A stretch of 64,000 nt of DNA from Lachnospiraceae bacterium (GCA_910575155.1 CAJTDX010000003.1:124001-188000); one strand, 5' to 3'; shown: positions 50,424 through 58,618, counted from the stretch's first letter. The notes: generated from the letters alone by a model not told the origin. A program made the numbers and translations.

Positions 50424-50843
50424 ATGCAGGATAATAATTTTAACACAACCGTTCAGTCTTTGTTCAAAGGCATGGACAGTTTTATTACGACGAAGACTGT
50501 GGTGGGAGAAGCCGTACACATAGGCGATACGATTATCCTTCCGCTTATCGAGGTATCGTTCGGCGTGGGAGCCGGCGCATTCTGCCAGGATAAGAAAAAC
50601 AATGCCGCCGGAGGTCTGGGAGGAAAAATTTCTCCAAGCGCTGTGCTGGTGATTCAGGATGGCTGTACCAAGCTGGTCAACGTGAAAAATCAAGACAGTA
50701 TTACCAAGATTCTTGATATGGTGCCGGATCTGGTCAATAAATTTACCAATAAGAATACGGCGAAAGAAACAGCGCAGGCGGACGAAGCTGCCAAACAGGC
50801 GGCGGCAAAAGACCTGGCTGAAAAACTGAATGTAACAGAATAA
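50424..50843 (+). CDS. gerW: GerW-family (YtfJ) sporulation protein
   Basis: A 139-residue protein with the GerW core: VVGEAVHIGDTIILPLIEVS, GVGAGAF, then GLGGKISPSAVLVIQDG. B. subtilis YtfJ is a forespore protein needed for efficient germination. The C-terminal 30 residues are Ala/Lys-rich and helical. GGAGG stands 11 nt before the ATG. A 16-bp hairpin follows at 50912. Confidence 0.92.
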   Translation: MQDNNFNTTVQSLFKGMDSFITTKTVVGEAVHIGDTIILPLIEVSFGVGAGAFCQDKKNNAAGGLGGKISPSAVLVIQDGCTKLVNVKNQDSITKILDMVPDLVNKFTNKNTAKETAQADEAAKQAAAKDLAEKLNVTE

Positions 50844-50911
50844 AAACATACAGGCGTCAGAAGCGCCGGCGGCAGACTCCCATAAAAAAATGGGCATATA
50901 CTGTATGAAAA

Positions 50912-50960
50912 CAGAAAACAGAGCATATATTAGTAGTAATAATGTATGCTCTGTTTTCTG
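50912..50960. terminator. 16-bp perfect hairpin after gerW
   Basis: CAGAAAACAGAGCATA (50912-50927) is the exact complement of TATGCTCTGTTTTCTG (50945-50960), with a 17-nt loop. It likely ends the gerW operon. It lies 8 nt before a small ORF, so it could also fold in that ORF's leader. Confidence 0.7.
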
Positions 50961-50968
50961 GTGATAAT

Positions 50969-51106
50969 ATGAAACGAATGATCGGTTTTATTTTGTTTTG
51001 GATTGCAGTGGGAATGGCGATTATGTTTTTTCTTCCCAGTGAGGTGCTGGGAGTTTTGATTATTTTTGTATTGCTGCTGCTGGGTTATAATTTGTTTTGC
51101 TGTTAG
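50969..51106 (+). CDS. Small hydrophobic membrane protein (45 residues)
   Basis: An ORF of 45 codons from ATG at 50969 to TAG at 51104-51106. The product is almost wholly hydrophobic: MIGFILFWIAVGMAIMFFL, a short SEV turn, then VLIIFVLLLLGYNLFCC, so it would form one helical hairpin in the membrane. GGTGAT just upstream is a weak ribosome site. A 16-bp hairpin lies directly before it. The membrane pattern and clean frame support it; function unknown. Confidence 0.55.
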   Translation: MKRMIGFILFWIAVGMAIMFFLPSEVLGVLIIFVLLLLGYNLFCC

Positions 51107-51325
51107 GAGAGGTGTTCTCTGTGGCATTTTGCCTCAAGATGCGCATGACCGCGAAGTAAAACCGTTTTCGTTTCGCCAGAGCAGGCTTTAAGCATCCTGC
51201 CTGGAAGGCTTTTACTCTGCAGAAAGACACTTACACGCTTTAGCGGCATATTTCTTTTCCGTTGCAGTGCGATCATTGTTTTTTATTTTACAGGGAATCT
51301 GAAGGAATTTCTTAGTAAAAGAACA
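51107..51325. other. Gene-free stretch, first part
   Basis: This begins the 459-bp region between the small ORF and rpmB. It has short stems (GAGA-TCTC right after the stop; GCAGG-CCTGC near 51190) but no convincing gene, promoter or known RNA motif on either strand. Confidence 0.4.
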
Positions 51326-51343
51326 AAGTGGGCATGCCCACTT
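51326..51343. repeat. 18-bp perfect palindrome
   Basis: AAGTGGGCATGCCCACTT is fully self-complementary. It is the first of a row of palindromic elements that ends at 51543. Confidence 0.8.
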
Positions 51344-51355
51344 CAACTCCCCTAC

Positions 51356-51373
51356 CCCCTCAATCATGAGGGG
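51356..51373. repeat. Short GC-rich hairpin
   Basis: CCCCTCA (51356-51362) pairs with TGAGGGG (51367-51373) around a 4-nt loop. Part of the same palindrome cluster. Confidence 0.7.
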
Positions 51374-51384
51374 CCTGGACACTT

Positions 51385-51437
51385 TGCGCGCCGAGCACAA
51401 TTGCGAAGCAATATTTTACCTCTTGTGCGAGTGCGCA
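51385..51437. repeat. Nested hairpin in the palindrome cluster
   Basis: TGCGC (51385-51389) with GCGCA (51433-51437), GCACAA (51395-51400) with TTGTGC (51423-51428), and an inner ATTGC-GAA-GCAAT (51400-51412). One folded arm of about 53 nt. Confidence 0.65.
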
Positions 51438-51442
51438 TATAA

Positions 51443-51508
51443 TTTTTATCTTATAGGAAAGATACTTTCACGCATTAGCGTGACAAGGTCTTTCCTATAA
51501 GATAAAAA
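51443..51508. repeat. 20-bp perfect inverted repeat with inner stem
   Basis: The left arm 51443-51462 and right arm 51489-51508 are exact complements over 20 bp (TTTTTATCTTATAGGAAAGA on the left). Inside, TCACGC (51468-51473) pairs with GCGTGA (51478-51483). The A/T run of the right arm is shared with the rpmB terminator. Could stop transcripts from both sides. Confidence 0.75.
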
Positions 51509-51543
51509 AAGAACAGTACACTGGCATGGCCGATGGACTGTTC
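51504..51543 (-). terminator. Intrinsic terminator of rpmB
   Basis: On the minus strand GAACAGT (51543-51537) pairs with ACTGTTC (51517-51511), followed by seven T (51510-51504). It lies 23 nt beyond the rpmB stop. Confidence 0.75.
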
Positions 51544-51565
51544 TCCGGTGACTATTTGAAATGAA

Positions 51566-51751
51566 CTACGCTCTTTCAACTTTTCCGCTTCTTAAGCAAG
51601 AAGTACAAACATACATCTTCTTAGCGGCTCCATTTACTTTACATTTTACGGATTTGATATTAGATTTCCACATTCTGTTGGATTTTCTATGAGAATGGCT
51701 GACATTCTTTCCGAAATGCGCGCCTTTGCCGCAAACGCTACATTTTGCCAT
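51566..51751 (-). CDS. rpmB: 50S ribosomal protein L28
   Basis: A 61-residue L28: MAKCSVCGKGAHFGKNVSHS, then RKSNRMWKSNIKSVK and a closing CTSCLRSGKVERA. Two CxxC pairs (CSVCGK, CTSC) suggest the zinc-binding form of L28. The start is the ATG at 51751 with AGGAGGTG 7 nt upstream; a longer frame from 51799 lacks homology. It has its own sigma-A promoter and terminator, so it is monocistronic. Confidence 0.97.
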   Translation of the reverse strand: MAKCSVCGKGAHFGKNVSHSHRKSNRMWKSNIKSVKCKVNGAAKKMYVCTSCLRSGKVERA

Positions 51752-51808
51752 AATTGCACCTCCTTGCAATTTATTAAACCTATTAATATACAGGCTCACA
51801 ACAAGAGT

Positions 51809-51837
51809 ATTCTAACAGAAAGAGCATCATATTGCAA
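51809..51837 (-). promoter_or_regulatory. Sigma-A promoter of rpmB
   Basis: On the minus strand TTGCAA (51837-51832), 17 bp, TAGAAT (51814-51809), followed by a leader of about 50 nt. Confidence 0.7.
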
Positions 51838-51898
51838 GGGCAAAATGAATTTTTTATAAAAAACAGAAATATGTGTTTCTTTTTTTTGCAGAAAAGGG

Positions 51899-51904
51899 TA
51901 TAAT
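51899..51904 (+). promoter_or_regulatory. -10 box before the asp23 gene
   Basis: TATAAT at 51899-51904, 50 bp before the ATG at 51954. Upstream is a T-rich run and no clear -35. Confidence 0.4.
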
Positions 51905-51953
51905 ATGACCTAAGATATAGAAATATTGAACCGAAATAAACGGAGGTTACAGT

Positions 51954-52310
51954 ATGAAAGGACAATTAGACACACAGTATGGTAAAGTGTTGATTAATAC
52001 GGATGTTATCGCCACATATGCCGGTTCCGTGGCAGTGGAATGTTTTGGAATCGTAGGGATGGCCGCCGTGAATGTTAAGGATGGTCTGGTGAAACTGTTA
52101 AAGCGCGACTATCTGAATCATGGAATAAATGTTTCCCTTAAGGAGAATAAGATCACTTTGGATTTCCATGTGATCGTTTCCTATGGAGTGAGTATTTCTA
52201 CAGTTTCTGATAATCTGATCAGTACGGTGAAATATCAGGTAGAGGAATTTACAGGTATGGAAATCGAAAAAGTCAACATCTTCGTGGAAGGTGTCAGAGT
52301 GATTGATTAA
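51954..52310 (+). CDS. Asp23/Gls24-family protein (YloU-like)
   Basis: A 118-residue DUF322 protein with the order GKVLINTDVIATYAGSVAVE, GIVGMA, then strands LDFHVIVSYGVSI and a C-end KVNIFVEGVRVID. Family members in Firmicutes are abundant membrane-associated or envelope-stress proteins. It precedes the DAK2/FakA gene, the conserved yloU-yloV pair, and follows rpmB in divergent orientation, also conserved in Firmicutes. GGAGG stands before the ATG. Confidence 0.92.
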   Translation: MKGQLDTQYGKVLINTDVIATYAGSVAVECFGIVGMAAVNVKDGLVKLLKRDYLNHGINVSLKENKITLDFHVIVSYGVSISTVSDNLISTVKYQVEEFTGMEIEKVNIFVEGVRVID

Positions 52311-52323
52311 GGAGGAGGCAAAA

Positions 52324-54027
52324 GTGGCAGTTACTACAATAGATGCGCCTATGCTTGCTAAAATGTTTTTAGCGGGTGCAAAGAATCTGGAAGCAAAAAA
52401 AGAATGGATTAACGAATTAAATGTATTTCCGGTGCCGGACGGCGATACCGGAACGAATATGACTATGACCATTATGTCGGCGGCGGCAGAGGTAAGCAAT
52501 CTTGGGCCAAATCCGGATATGAAATCCCTTGCCAAGGCAATTTCATCTGGTTCCCTGCGGGGGGCGAGAGGAAATTCCGGCGTTATTTTGTCTCAGTTAT
52601 TCCGCGGTTTTACCAAGGGAATCAGTAAGTATGAGCAGCTTGACGTAGTGATTTTGAGCGATGCGCTGCAAAAAGCGGTGGAGACGGCGTATAAGGCGGT
52701 TATGAAGCCCAAAGAGGGAACCATACTCACTGTGGCAAAAGGCGGCGCGGACAAAGCGTTAGAGCTGATTGGTGAGACGGAAGATCTCACCGTGTTTGCA
52801 GATGAAGTGATTAAACATGCAGATTATGTGTTAAGCCAGACCCCGGAAATGCTTCCGGTGTTAAAACAGGCGGGCGTTGTGGACTCCGGCGGTCAGGGAC
52901 TGATTACGATTTTAAAGGGGGCATACGACGCTCTTACAGGGAAAGAAATTGATTATACCATTGAGGGCGCGGGTACAGGCAGCGGCGTGGTAAAGATTTC
53001 CCAGCAGACGGAACAGGATATCAAATTTGGTTATTGTACAGAGTTTATTATCGTGCTCAACAGGCCGTTAGAAGAGAAGAATGAATTTGATTTTAAGGCG
53101 TTTCTGGAATCTATTGGTGATTCTATCGTGGTGGTTGCTGACGATGAGATTACAAAAGTCCATGTACATACCAATGATCCTGGACTTGCAATTCAGCGGG
53201 CGCTGACCTATGGTTCTTTGAGTAAGATTAAAATTGACAATATGCGCGAGGAGCATCAGGAAAAGCTGATTAAGGACGCGCAGAAGGCTGCGGCGGAACA
53301 GAAGGCTGCAGATGAGAAAAGACGCCTGGAGCAGGACGCCATGGTGCAGAAGTCTCAGGCTCCTAAGAAGGATATGGGATTTGTATCTGTCTCCATCGGC
53401 GAGGGAATCAATGAAATTTTTAAGGGGCTTGGCGTAGATTATATTATTGCCGGCGGTCAGACCATGAATCCCAGTACGGAAGACATGCTGAACGCGATCG
53501 AAGAAGTGAACGCAGATAATATTTTTATTCTGCCGAATAATAAGAATATCATTCTGGCGGCAAATCAGGCGGCTTCTCTGTTGGAAGAAAAGAATATTTT
53601 TGTGATTCCCACGAAAACGGTTCCCCAGGGAATTACGGCGCTGATTAATTTTATGCCGGACAGTACGCCGCAGGAAAACGCACAGCGCATGACCGAAGAA
53701 CTCGCCAATGTAAAGAGCGGACAGGTAACGTATGCCGTGAGGGATACGCTGATTGATGATAAATCCATTAATCAGGGAGATTATATGGGCATCGGCGACA
53801 GTTCTATTCTCTCTGTGGGAAAGGATATGGATACTGTTACCAAAGATATGGTTGCGCAGATGGTGGATGAGAATTCAACGATTATCAGTATTTATTACGG
53901 CGAGGAAGTGAATGAGGAGGATGCGCAGAAGCTTGCCGCAGAAGTGGAGAAACAGTATCCGGACTGCGAAGTGGAAGTACATCCGGGCGGACAGCCTATT
54001 TACTATTATGTGATTTCCGTAGAGTAA
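52324..54027 (+). CDS. DAK2-domain fatty acid kinase (FakA/YloV-like)
   Basis: A 567-residue protein. The N-terminal DhaL-type kinase domain has NVFPVPDGDTGTNMTMT and GARGNSGVILSQLFRG. Middle: a DAK1-like FakA domain with KVHVHTNDPG. C-terminal: a DegV-like region (VSIGEGINEIFKGLGVDYII, TMNPSTEDML). FakA phosphorylates fatty acids bound to FakB for phospholipid synthesis. I start it at GTG 52324 with AAGGAGGAGG 5 nt upstream; a TTG at 52303 is inside the asp23 gene. recG follows after 11 nt. Confidence 0.92.
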   Translation: MAVTTIDAPMLAKMFLAGAKNLEAKKEWINELNVFPVPDGDTGTNMTMTIMSAAAEVSNLGPNPDMKSLAKAISSGSLRGARGNSGVILSQLFRGFTKGISKYEQLDVVILSDALQKAVETAYKAVMKPKEGTILTVAKGGADKALELIGETEDLTVFADEVIKHADYVLSQTPEMLPVLKQAGVVDSGGQGLITILKGAYDALTGKEIDYTIEGAGTGSGVVKISQQTEQDIKFGYCTEFIIVLNRPLEEKNEFDFKAFLESIGDSIVVVADDEITKVHVHTNDPGLAIQRALTYGSLSKIKIDNMREEHQEKLIKDAQKAAAEQKAADEKRRLEQDAMVQKSQAPKKDMGFVSVSIGEGINEIFKGLGVDYIIAGGQTMNPSTEDMLNAIEEVNADNIFILPNNKNIILAANQAASLLEEKNIFVIPTKTVPQGITALINFMPDSTPQENAQRMTEELANVKSGQVTYAVRDTLIDDKSINQGDYMGIGDSSILSVGKDMDTVTKDMVAQMVDENSTIISIYYGEEVNEEDAQKLAAEVEKQYPDCEVEVHPGGQPIYYYVISVE

Positions 54028-54038
54028 GGAGCGGCCTT

Positions 54039-56183
54039 ATGGAAAAAACATCTGGTATTGCGACATTGAAAGGGATCGGCGCGAAAACAGAACAGTTATT
54101 TCATAATTTAGGAGTATACACCATAGGTGATATACTCCTAAATTATCCGAAAGATTATGATAAAATGCCCCCGGTTACGCCGTTGTCAGAACTTTCTGCG
54201 TTGCTGGAATCTGCTGGGGACGCCCATAATCTGATGCATACGGGGCAGGAACCTGCAGCGGGAACACAGGAGCCTGCCATTACAGCGGCGATTGCGGCAA
54301 GAATTGATAAAGCGCCTTTTGTGCGGGCGGCAAGAAATATGCAGGTAACTTCCCTTACCTTACAGGAACAGCATGTGAAGGCAGACCTGGTCTGGTTTCG
54401 TATGCCTTATCTCAAAAGTACGCTGAAGCTTGGATCATGGTTTGTGTTTCTCGGTAAAATGACTCGAAAAGGCGGAAGTTTCCATATGGAACAGCCGCAG
54501 ATTTTTACGCCGGAAAAGTATCAATCCATGCAAAACAGCCTTTGGCCCTGTTATGCGCTGACGGCAGGGCTGGGGAAGAACAAGGTTTCTCAGACCATAC
54601 GCCAGGTTCTGGACGGGCTGGATTTGTCCGTGGATTATCTGCCGGAGGAAATTCGTCAGAAGTACGGGCTTGCCGAGTACAATTATGCCATAGAGAATAT
54701 TCATTTTCCGGAACATGAGAACGCCCTGGAACAGGCGAGAAAACGTCTGATTTTTGATGAATTTTTTCAGTTTATCCTCTCAGCGGGAATGCAGAAAGAA
54801 CAGATGGAGGAGATTGTCAATGATTTTCATTTTCTGCCTCTGGAACAGAAGGGGCTGTGGGCAGAGCAAGTGATGGAAGACCTTCCCTATAAGCTGACGG
54901 AGGCGCAGAAGCGGACGCTGCAAGAAATCCGCAGAGATTTGAGAGGAAGAAAGGTCATGCAGCGGCTGGTACAGGGAGACGTTGGTTCTGGCAAGACGAT
55001 CGTGGCTTTTCTGGCTATGCTGGACGCCGCGCAGTCAGGGTATCAGTCTGCGCTGATGGCTCCCACAGAGGTGCTTGCCATGCAGCATTACCAGAATTTT
55101 ACAGAATTATGTGAAAAATATGAGATACATATTCCGGTAATTTTACTGACGGGTTCTCTGACCGCAAAAGAAAAACGCCGCGCTTATGAAAGAATGCAGC
55201 TTTATCAAAACGCTATGGTTGTGGGGACGCACGCCCTGATTCAGGAACAGGCTTCGTATGATAATCTGGCGCTTGTAGTTACGGACGAGCAGCACCGATT
55301 CGGCGTAAAGCAAAGAGAGTCTCTGTTCCAGAAAGGAAGCCAGCCGCACGTACTGGTAATGAGCGCAACCCCGATTCCGCGGACGCTCGCCATTATTCTC
55401 TATGGCGATCTGGATATTTCTGTGATCGACGAAGTTCCGGCCAGACGGCTGCCGGTGAAAAGCTGTGTGGTGGGAAAAACGTCCAGAAATACGTCCTATG
55501 AGTTCCTGAAAAAAGAAATTGCCAAAGGGCATCAGGCTTATGTGATTTGTCCCCTGGTGGAAGAAAGCGAAGGGCTGAAAGCCGAGAATGTAACAGATTA
55601 TACGGAAAAATTAAAACAGCGCCTGCCTGCGGAGATTACCGTAGAATGTCTTCATGGAAAAATGAAGTCCGGCAGAAAAAATCTCATTATGGAACAATTT
55701 GCCCGCAATGAAATTCAGGTGCTGGTTTCCACCACAGTAATTGAAGTGGGCGTGAATGTGCCCAACGCTACGGTAATGATGATTGAGGACGCGCAGCGTT
55801 TCGGACTTGCCCAATTGCACCAGCTCCGCGGAAGAGTGGGGCGGGGACAGGCGCAGTCGTATTGCATCATGATCAATACGACAGATTCTGATAAAGCCAG
55901 GAAGCGTCTGGAAATATTAAATCAGTCAAACGATGGCTTTTTTATTGCGGCAGAGGATTTGAAGCTCCGGGGACCCGGCGATTTTTTTGGAATCCGTCAA
56001 AGCGGTCTGCTGGAATTTAAGCTGGGGGATATCTACCAGAATGCAGATTTACTGAAACAGGCATCTGAGGAGGCGCACCTTATTCTGGAAGAAGACCGTA
56101 AACTGAAAGCAGAAGAACATCAGAAGATTCGCGCGCAGATCGGATATTATCTGGAGAGCCAGTCAGAGATTGTAAATCTGTAA
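54039..56183 (+). CDS. recG: ATP-dependent DNA helicase RecG
   Basis: A 714-residue helicase that reverses stalled forks. N-terminal wedge/OB region, then Walker A GDVGSGKTIVAFLAML near residue 314, DEQHRFG for motif II, MSATPIPRTL for motif III, and the C-lobe QRFGLAQLHQLRGRVGRGQ with the TRG-like tail. About 30 extra residues (about 50-80, low complexity with PAAGTQEPA) sit in the wedge region compared with the typical 680-residue length. A 16-bp perfect inverted repeat lies within codons 22-36. It closes the asp23-fakA-recG operon. Confidence 0.95.
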   Translation: MEKTSGIATLKGIGAKTEQLFHNLGVYTIGDILLNYPKDYDKMPPVTPLSELSALLESAGDAHNLMHTGQEPAAGTQEPAITAAIAARIDKAPFVRAARNMQVTSLTLQEQHVKADLVWFRMPYLKSTLKLGSWFVFLGKMTRKGGSFHMEQPQIFTPEKYQSMQNSLWPCYALTAGLGKNKVSQTIRQVLDGLDLSVDYLPEEIRQKYGLAEYNYAIENIHFPEHENALEQARKRLIFDEFFQFILSAGMQKEQMEEIVNDFHFLPLEQKGLWAEQVMEDLPYKLTEAQKRTLQEIRRDLRGRKVMQRLVQGDVGSGKTIVAFLAMLDAAQSGYQSALMAPTEVLAMQHYQNFTELCEKYEIHIPVILLTGSLTAKEKRRAYERMQLYQNAMVVGTHALIQEQASYDNLALVVTDEQHRFGVKQRESLFQKGSQPHVLVMSATPIPRTLAIILYGDLDISVIDEVPARRLPVKSCVVGKTSRNTSYEFLKKEIAKGHQAYVICPLVEESEGLKAENVTDYTEKLKQRLPAEITVECLHGKMKSGRKNLIMEQFARNEIQVLVSTTVIEVGVNVPNATVMMIEDAQRFGLAQLHQLRGRVGRGQAQSYCIMINTTDSDKARKRLEILNQSNDGFFIAAEDLKLRGPGDFFGIRQSGLLEFKLGDIYQNADLLKQASEEAHLILEEDRKLKAEEHQKIRAQIGYYLESQSEIVNL
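54103..54146 (+). repeat. 16-bp perfect inverted repeat inside the recG start
   Basis: ATAATTTAGGAGTATA (54103-54118) is the exact complement of TATACTCCTAAATTAT (54131-54146), with a 12-nt spacer. It codes residues 22-36 of RecG. In mRNA it would form a stable hairpin about 65 nt after the start codon. Confidence 0.8.
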
Positions 56184-56193
56184 ATAAAGCACT

Positions 56194-56291
56194 GGAGCTG
56201 CTGCAAAATGCGGCCTGTATACAGGAATGGATAAGACGTGTTGTCTTTAAATTCCACAATCTGTATACAATGGCTATTTTGCGGCAGCTCC
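56194..56291. terminator. Long hairpin between convergent recG and SASP genes
   Basis: Outer stem 56194-56209 with 56276-56291, 16 bp with one G-U (GGAGCTGCTGCAAAAT on the left). Inner pairs: TGTATACA (56216-56223 with 56262-56269), GGAAT with ATTCC and AAGAC with GTCTT. The whole 98 nt can fold as one arm. It is placed to stop both genes, but no T tract follows. Confidence 0.6.
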
Positions 56292-56344
56292 GACTGCAAA
56301 TGCTTATGCTGATTTGGGCAAATAATCCAGCCAGCTAAGGACTG

Positions 56345-56548
56345 TTACTTGCCGGCCATCTGTCTTTCCTGGGCCTCGATCATTTTCTTCACCATATAAC
56401 CTCCCACAGAACCATTCTGCTTAGAGGTCAAGTCTCCGTTATAACCGTCTTTTAAAGGTACACCAATTTCGTTTGCAACCTCGAATTTGAACTTATCCAA
56501 TGCACTTTTTGCTTCCGGTATGACTGCTTTGTTAGATGAATTTGACAT
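56345..56548 (-). CDS. Alpha/beta-type small acid-soluble spore protein
   Basis: A 67-residue SASP. The germination-protease region reads DKFKFEVANEIGVPL and the DNA-binding second half GYNGDLTSKQNGSVGGYMVK plus KMIEAQE. These proteins coat and protect spore DNA and feed amino acids to the outgrowing cell. GGGAGG precedes the ATG. On the minus strand TATACTA (56634-56628) upstream resembles a forespore sigma -10. This is direct evidence that the organism sporulates. Confidence 0.96.
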   Translation of the reverse strand: MSNSSNKAVIPEAKSALDKFKFEVANEIGVPLKDGYNGDLTSKQNGSVGGYMVKKMIEAQERQMAGK

Positions 56549-56604
56549 TATCGTTCCCTCCTGTATCTTTTGTCAGATTTACCGTAGAAGTTATCTCCGG
56601 TGTG

Positions 56605-56634
56605 TTGTAATCACTCGATTACAAGGATAGTATA
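56605..56634 (-). promoter_or_regulatory. SASP promoter region with inverted repeat
   Basis: TATACTA (56634-56628) is a sigma-F/G-like -10, one base from CATACTA; no well-spaced -35 is clear. Immediately downstream TTGTAATC (56605-56612) and GATTACAA (56617-56624) form a perfect 8-bp repeat around ACTC, which would be at or near the transcript's 5' end. Confidence 0.35.
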
Positions 56635-56728
56635 TGCAGCAAATGAGGGAATAGACATGCAGTTCTTTCCGATTTTTACAAAAAATGTCATGAAACCAGA
56701 AAGCACGTTTCAAACACGTTCCGGAGTT

Positions 56729-58468
56729 TTAATCAGAAAGCAGTTTCAGCCCGCTGATGTCGGGAGAAGCCACCAATGAGTAATTGGTATAGTAAACCAC
56801 AAAGCCAGGTTTGCTGCCATTGGGCTTTTTTACATGTTTCTTTTCCAGATAATCAATTTCTACCTTGTCATTTTCCCTGCCTTTGGAATAATAGGCGGCA
56901 AGACGTCCGGCTTCCTCAAAAACGCGGTCCGGCAGTTCCTCTCCATTGGTTTTTACAATGACATGGGAGCCCGGCATACCTTTGGCGTGAAACCACCAGT
57001 CGTTACCCACTGCAAATTTAAAGGTGAGATCGTCGTTTTGAAAATTATTTTTTCCTATATAAATATGGAATCCGTCTGAGGAAAGATAATGAAACGGCCT
57101 GCTTTTGATTTTTTCTTTTTTACCGGTATGTTTTTTGCGGATGTAGCCATACTGGGCAAGTTCTTCCTTAATCTGAGTCAGATCTTCCTCTGAAACGGCG
57201 ATGTCCAGAGAAGTGGAGATGGATTCCAGATGTTCTGTTTCCTCATGCGTTTCCCGCGTCAGATCCGTAAGGGCTTCGAACGTCCGTTTTAGTTTATTGT
57301 ATTTGTCGAAATACTTTTTGGCGTTTTCCTGCGGAGTGAGCTGGGGATCCAGCGGAATCGTAATCATTTCGCCGTTATAGTAGTTCTCGGCAGTGAGTTG
57401 TCTGGCGCCTTCTTCGAGATTGTAGCCATAAGTATTAATCAGTTCTCCATATACCTTATATTTTTCCCGTTTTTCGGTATCTTTCAACTGCTTGAGCTGC
57501 AAATCGTATTTTTTACGGTTCCGTTCCAGGATTGTGGAGATTATTTTGCGCAGATCTGCAGATTTCTGGCGGATGCGGGTGTAGGCGTTCTTGTCGGCAT
57601 AGTATGTTTCCAGGACTTTAGAAATGTCCGGATATTCGTTGACCGTAAGGTCGCCGTACTGCGTCAGCGCCACAGCGGCAAATTCCACAGGTTCTTTGCC
57701 GTTTTTTATAATATTGGGGCAAAATCTGCCCTTGCGTACATCCTCCATCATCCAGGAAAAATGATGGAAAAGATGCAGCTTCTGCTCCTGTGACAAAGCG
57801 CTGCAGGGACGGTCGCCTTCCAGGCCGGCGCGGAAGCACAGTTCGGAGGCGATTACCGGGCTGACGCCGGTGTAAGTGGTATAAATACTTTTCTGTAAGC
57901 TTTGTGGTTTGGAAAAAACCTTTTGATAAAATTCTTCCTGGGAAGTCTCTAAAGGATTGCATTTTTCCTGAGTTTTAGGGATAAAATAAGTCCGTCCCGG
58001 AAGTACCTCCCGCACAGAACTGACCTGCGCGGAAATATGTTTGATGCTGTCGATGATTTTATAATTCTCATCGCAGAAAATGATGTTGCTGTGTTTGCCC
58101 ATAAGCTCTATCATCAACTGTTTCTGACATAAGTCTCCGAGTTCATTGAGATGTTCGATTTTAAATTGAATAATCCGCTCCATCTGGGGCTGGCAAATGT
58201 CTGTAATTCTTCCATTTGCAATATGTTTTCTTAACAGCATACAGAAATTGGGCGCCGTCATTGGGCTTGGTTTATTTTCTTTTGTCAGGTAAATAAGCGG
58301 AAGAGAAGCGCTGGCAGATAAGGCCAGGCGGATTTGCCCGCTGTTCCCTTTGATGGTCAGCAGCAGTTCGTCATGTTCCGGCTGTGCAATTTTACTGATT
58401 CTTCCATTTAAAATAGTTTCTTTTAATTCTTTTATGAGATTTGCAATTACAATTCCGTCAAAAGCCAT
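56729..58468 (-). CDS. rqcH: Rqc2 homologue RqcH (NFACT protein)
   Basis: A 579-residue NFACT protein. The N-domain starts MAFDGIVIANLIKELKETI, followed by a helix-hairpin-helix region, a long coiled coil (about 275-430) and the C-terminal NFACT-R domain (FHIYIGKNNFQND, WWFHAKGMPGSHVIVKT). RqcH binds obstructed 50S-peptidyl-tRNA and recruits Ala-tRNA to add C-terminal Ala tails for degradation. Also described in older work as fibronectin-binding protein. AAGGAG lies 11 nt before the ATG. It is divergent from yicC. Confidence 0.93.
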   Translation of the reverse strand: MAFDGIVIANLIKELKETILNGRISKIAQPEHDELLLTIKGNSGQIRLALSASASLPLIYLTKENKPSPMTAPNFCMLLRKHIANGRITDICQPQMERIIQFKIEHLNELGDLCQKQLMIELMGKHSNIIFCDENYKIIDSIKHISAQVSSVREVLPGRTYFIPKTQEKCNPLETSQEEFYQKVFSKPQSLQKSIYTTYTGVSPVIASELCFRAGLEGDRPCSALSQEQKLHLFHHFSWMMEDVRKGRFCPNIIKNGKEPVEFAAVALTQYGDLTVNEYPDISKVLETYYADKNAYTRIRQKSADLRKIISTILERNRKKYDLQLKQLKDTEKREKYKVYGELINTYGYNLEEGARQLTAENYYNGEMITIPLDPQLTPQENAKKYFDKYNKLKRTFEALTDLTRETHEETEHLESISTSLDIAVSEEDLTQIKEELAQYGYIRKKHTGKKEKIKSRPFHYLSSDGFHIYIGKNNFQNDDLTFKFAVGNDWWFHAKGMPGSHVIVKTNGEELPDRVFEEAGRLAAYYSKGRENDKVEIDYLEKKHVKKPNGSKPGFVVYYTNYSLVASPDISGLKLLSD

Positions 58469-58589
58469 GGCTGTTGTTCTCCTTTATGTAAAAATAATAT
58501 CTGTGATCCGTTACTTGTGTTTGCGGTGCTATTGTTTAGTATATACCAACTCAGGTAAATAGAAAACCATAATCCTCAAAAAAGAAAAT

Positions 58590-58618
58590 TTGACTATTTC
58601 CCAAAACTGTTTTATAAT
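58590..58618 (+). promoter_or_regulatory. Sigma-A promoter of yicC-gmk-rpoZ
   Basis: TTGACT (58590-58595), 17 bp, TATAAT (58613-58618), 58 bp before the yicC start. Confidence 0.85.

Noticed and set aside
51212-51400. 62-codon minus-strand ORF with CxxC-like residues in the palindrome region
   Set aside because: Its codons are made of the palindromes themselves, there is no ribosome site, and it lies beyond the rpmB terminator.
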